DNA of 64,000 nucleotides from Agapetus fuscipes. Lineage: Eukaryota; Arthropoda; Insecta; Trichoptera; Glossosomatidae. Location: contig OX637363.1 of assembly GCA_951799405.1 (NCBI GenBank), positions 7,378,001 through 7,442,000 on the forward strand, given 5' to 3'. The notes under the pieces are model-generated. The model saw nothing but the letters and a program-made list of their open reading frames with translations, did not search any database and was not told where the DNA came from. Both the position numbers and the translations under genes were made by a program. This document shows, piece by piece, positions 63,898 through 64,000 of this stretch. Every line of letters begins with the position of its first letter. The stretch's first letter is position 1.

Positions 63898-64000
63898 GTC
63901 TAATCTAATCTAATCTAATCTAAGTTGCAAAGATATGTTACATTGGAGATTCACATTACATGCATTCTCACAACCAGACACAAACAAGTTCGCGCTTGCA
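63898..64000 (-). mobile_element. Family A copy, runs off the window
   Basis: TCTAATCTAATCTAATCTAA, AAGTTGCAAAGATATGTTAC; the rest lies beyond the end. Confidence 0.8.

Overview
This window looks like intergenic DNA from an animal nuclear genome, most likely an arthropod and plausibly an insect. It is AT-rich and non-coding by normal standards. It is packed with non-LTR retrotransposons, a Penelope-like element carrying a GIY-YIG endonuclease, hAT transposons, solo LTRs, tRNA-derived SINEs and many fold-back elements. I found no convincing single-copy host gene, no functional tRNA gene, and nothing bacterial or viral. The species cannot be fixed from the sequence alone.

The dominant component is one dispersed family, called family A here, with about 45 full or broken copies on both strands. 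Its ~230-280 bp core is the 3' UTR of a non-LTR retrotransposon: the longest copy (42948-43723, minus) still carries the C-terminal 134 codons of the ORF, and the 10.1, 33.4, 52.2 and 54.7 kb copies keep the last codons. Copies end in short tandem tails with 5-, 6- or 7-bp units (TTAGA, TTTAGA, TTATAGA), and the unit goes with the sequence subfamily. tRNA-derived SINEs form two families, D (head like a tRNA with CTCGTAA in the anticodon-loop position) and E. They also occur as a D-E dimer with the same junction at two loci, and once as a 5S-rRNA/D chimera at 62957-63371.

Layout: 1-9 kb holds family A copies, SINEs, LINE 3' ends, a deletion derivative of element N and a C-run MITE. 9-20 kb holds nested insertions: RTE in A, A in SINE D, several fold-back MITEs and palindromes. 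21.7-25.8 kb is the best preserved LINE, with intact ORF1 (248 codons) and ORF2 (endonuclease, reverse transcriptase) linked by a canonical -1 slippery heptamer. 27.6-32.2 kb holds a tandem repeat, solo LTRs and hairpin-bearing palindromes. 36545-38724 is a complete hAT transposon with 8-bp target duplications and one nonsense codon in the transposase. 39.1-41.3 kb is the Penelope-like element, with frameshifts. 41501-41959 is a non-autonomous hAT with 8-bp duplications. 42-56 kb is again dominated by family A. 57.1-58.6 kb is element N with a possible THAP-like mini-exon, and 59-64 kb holds solo LTRs, a conserved unclassified repeat (family R) and the 5S/tRNA chimeric SINE.

There is no operon-like cooperation; the relations are parasitic. 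The LINE machinery probably mobilises the SINEs (the 3' ends of SINE E and family A are alike), and the hAT transposase would serve short elements with matching ends. Boundaries of repeats are usually good to about 5-20 bp.
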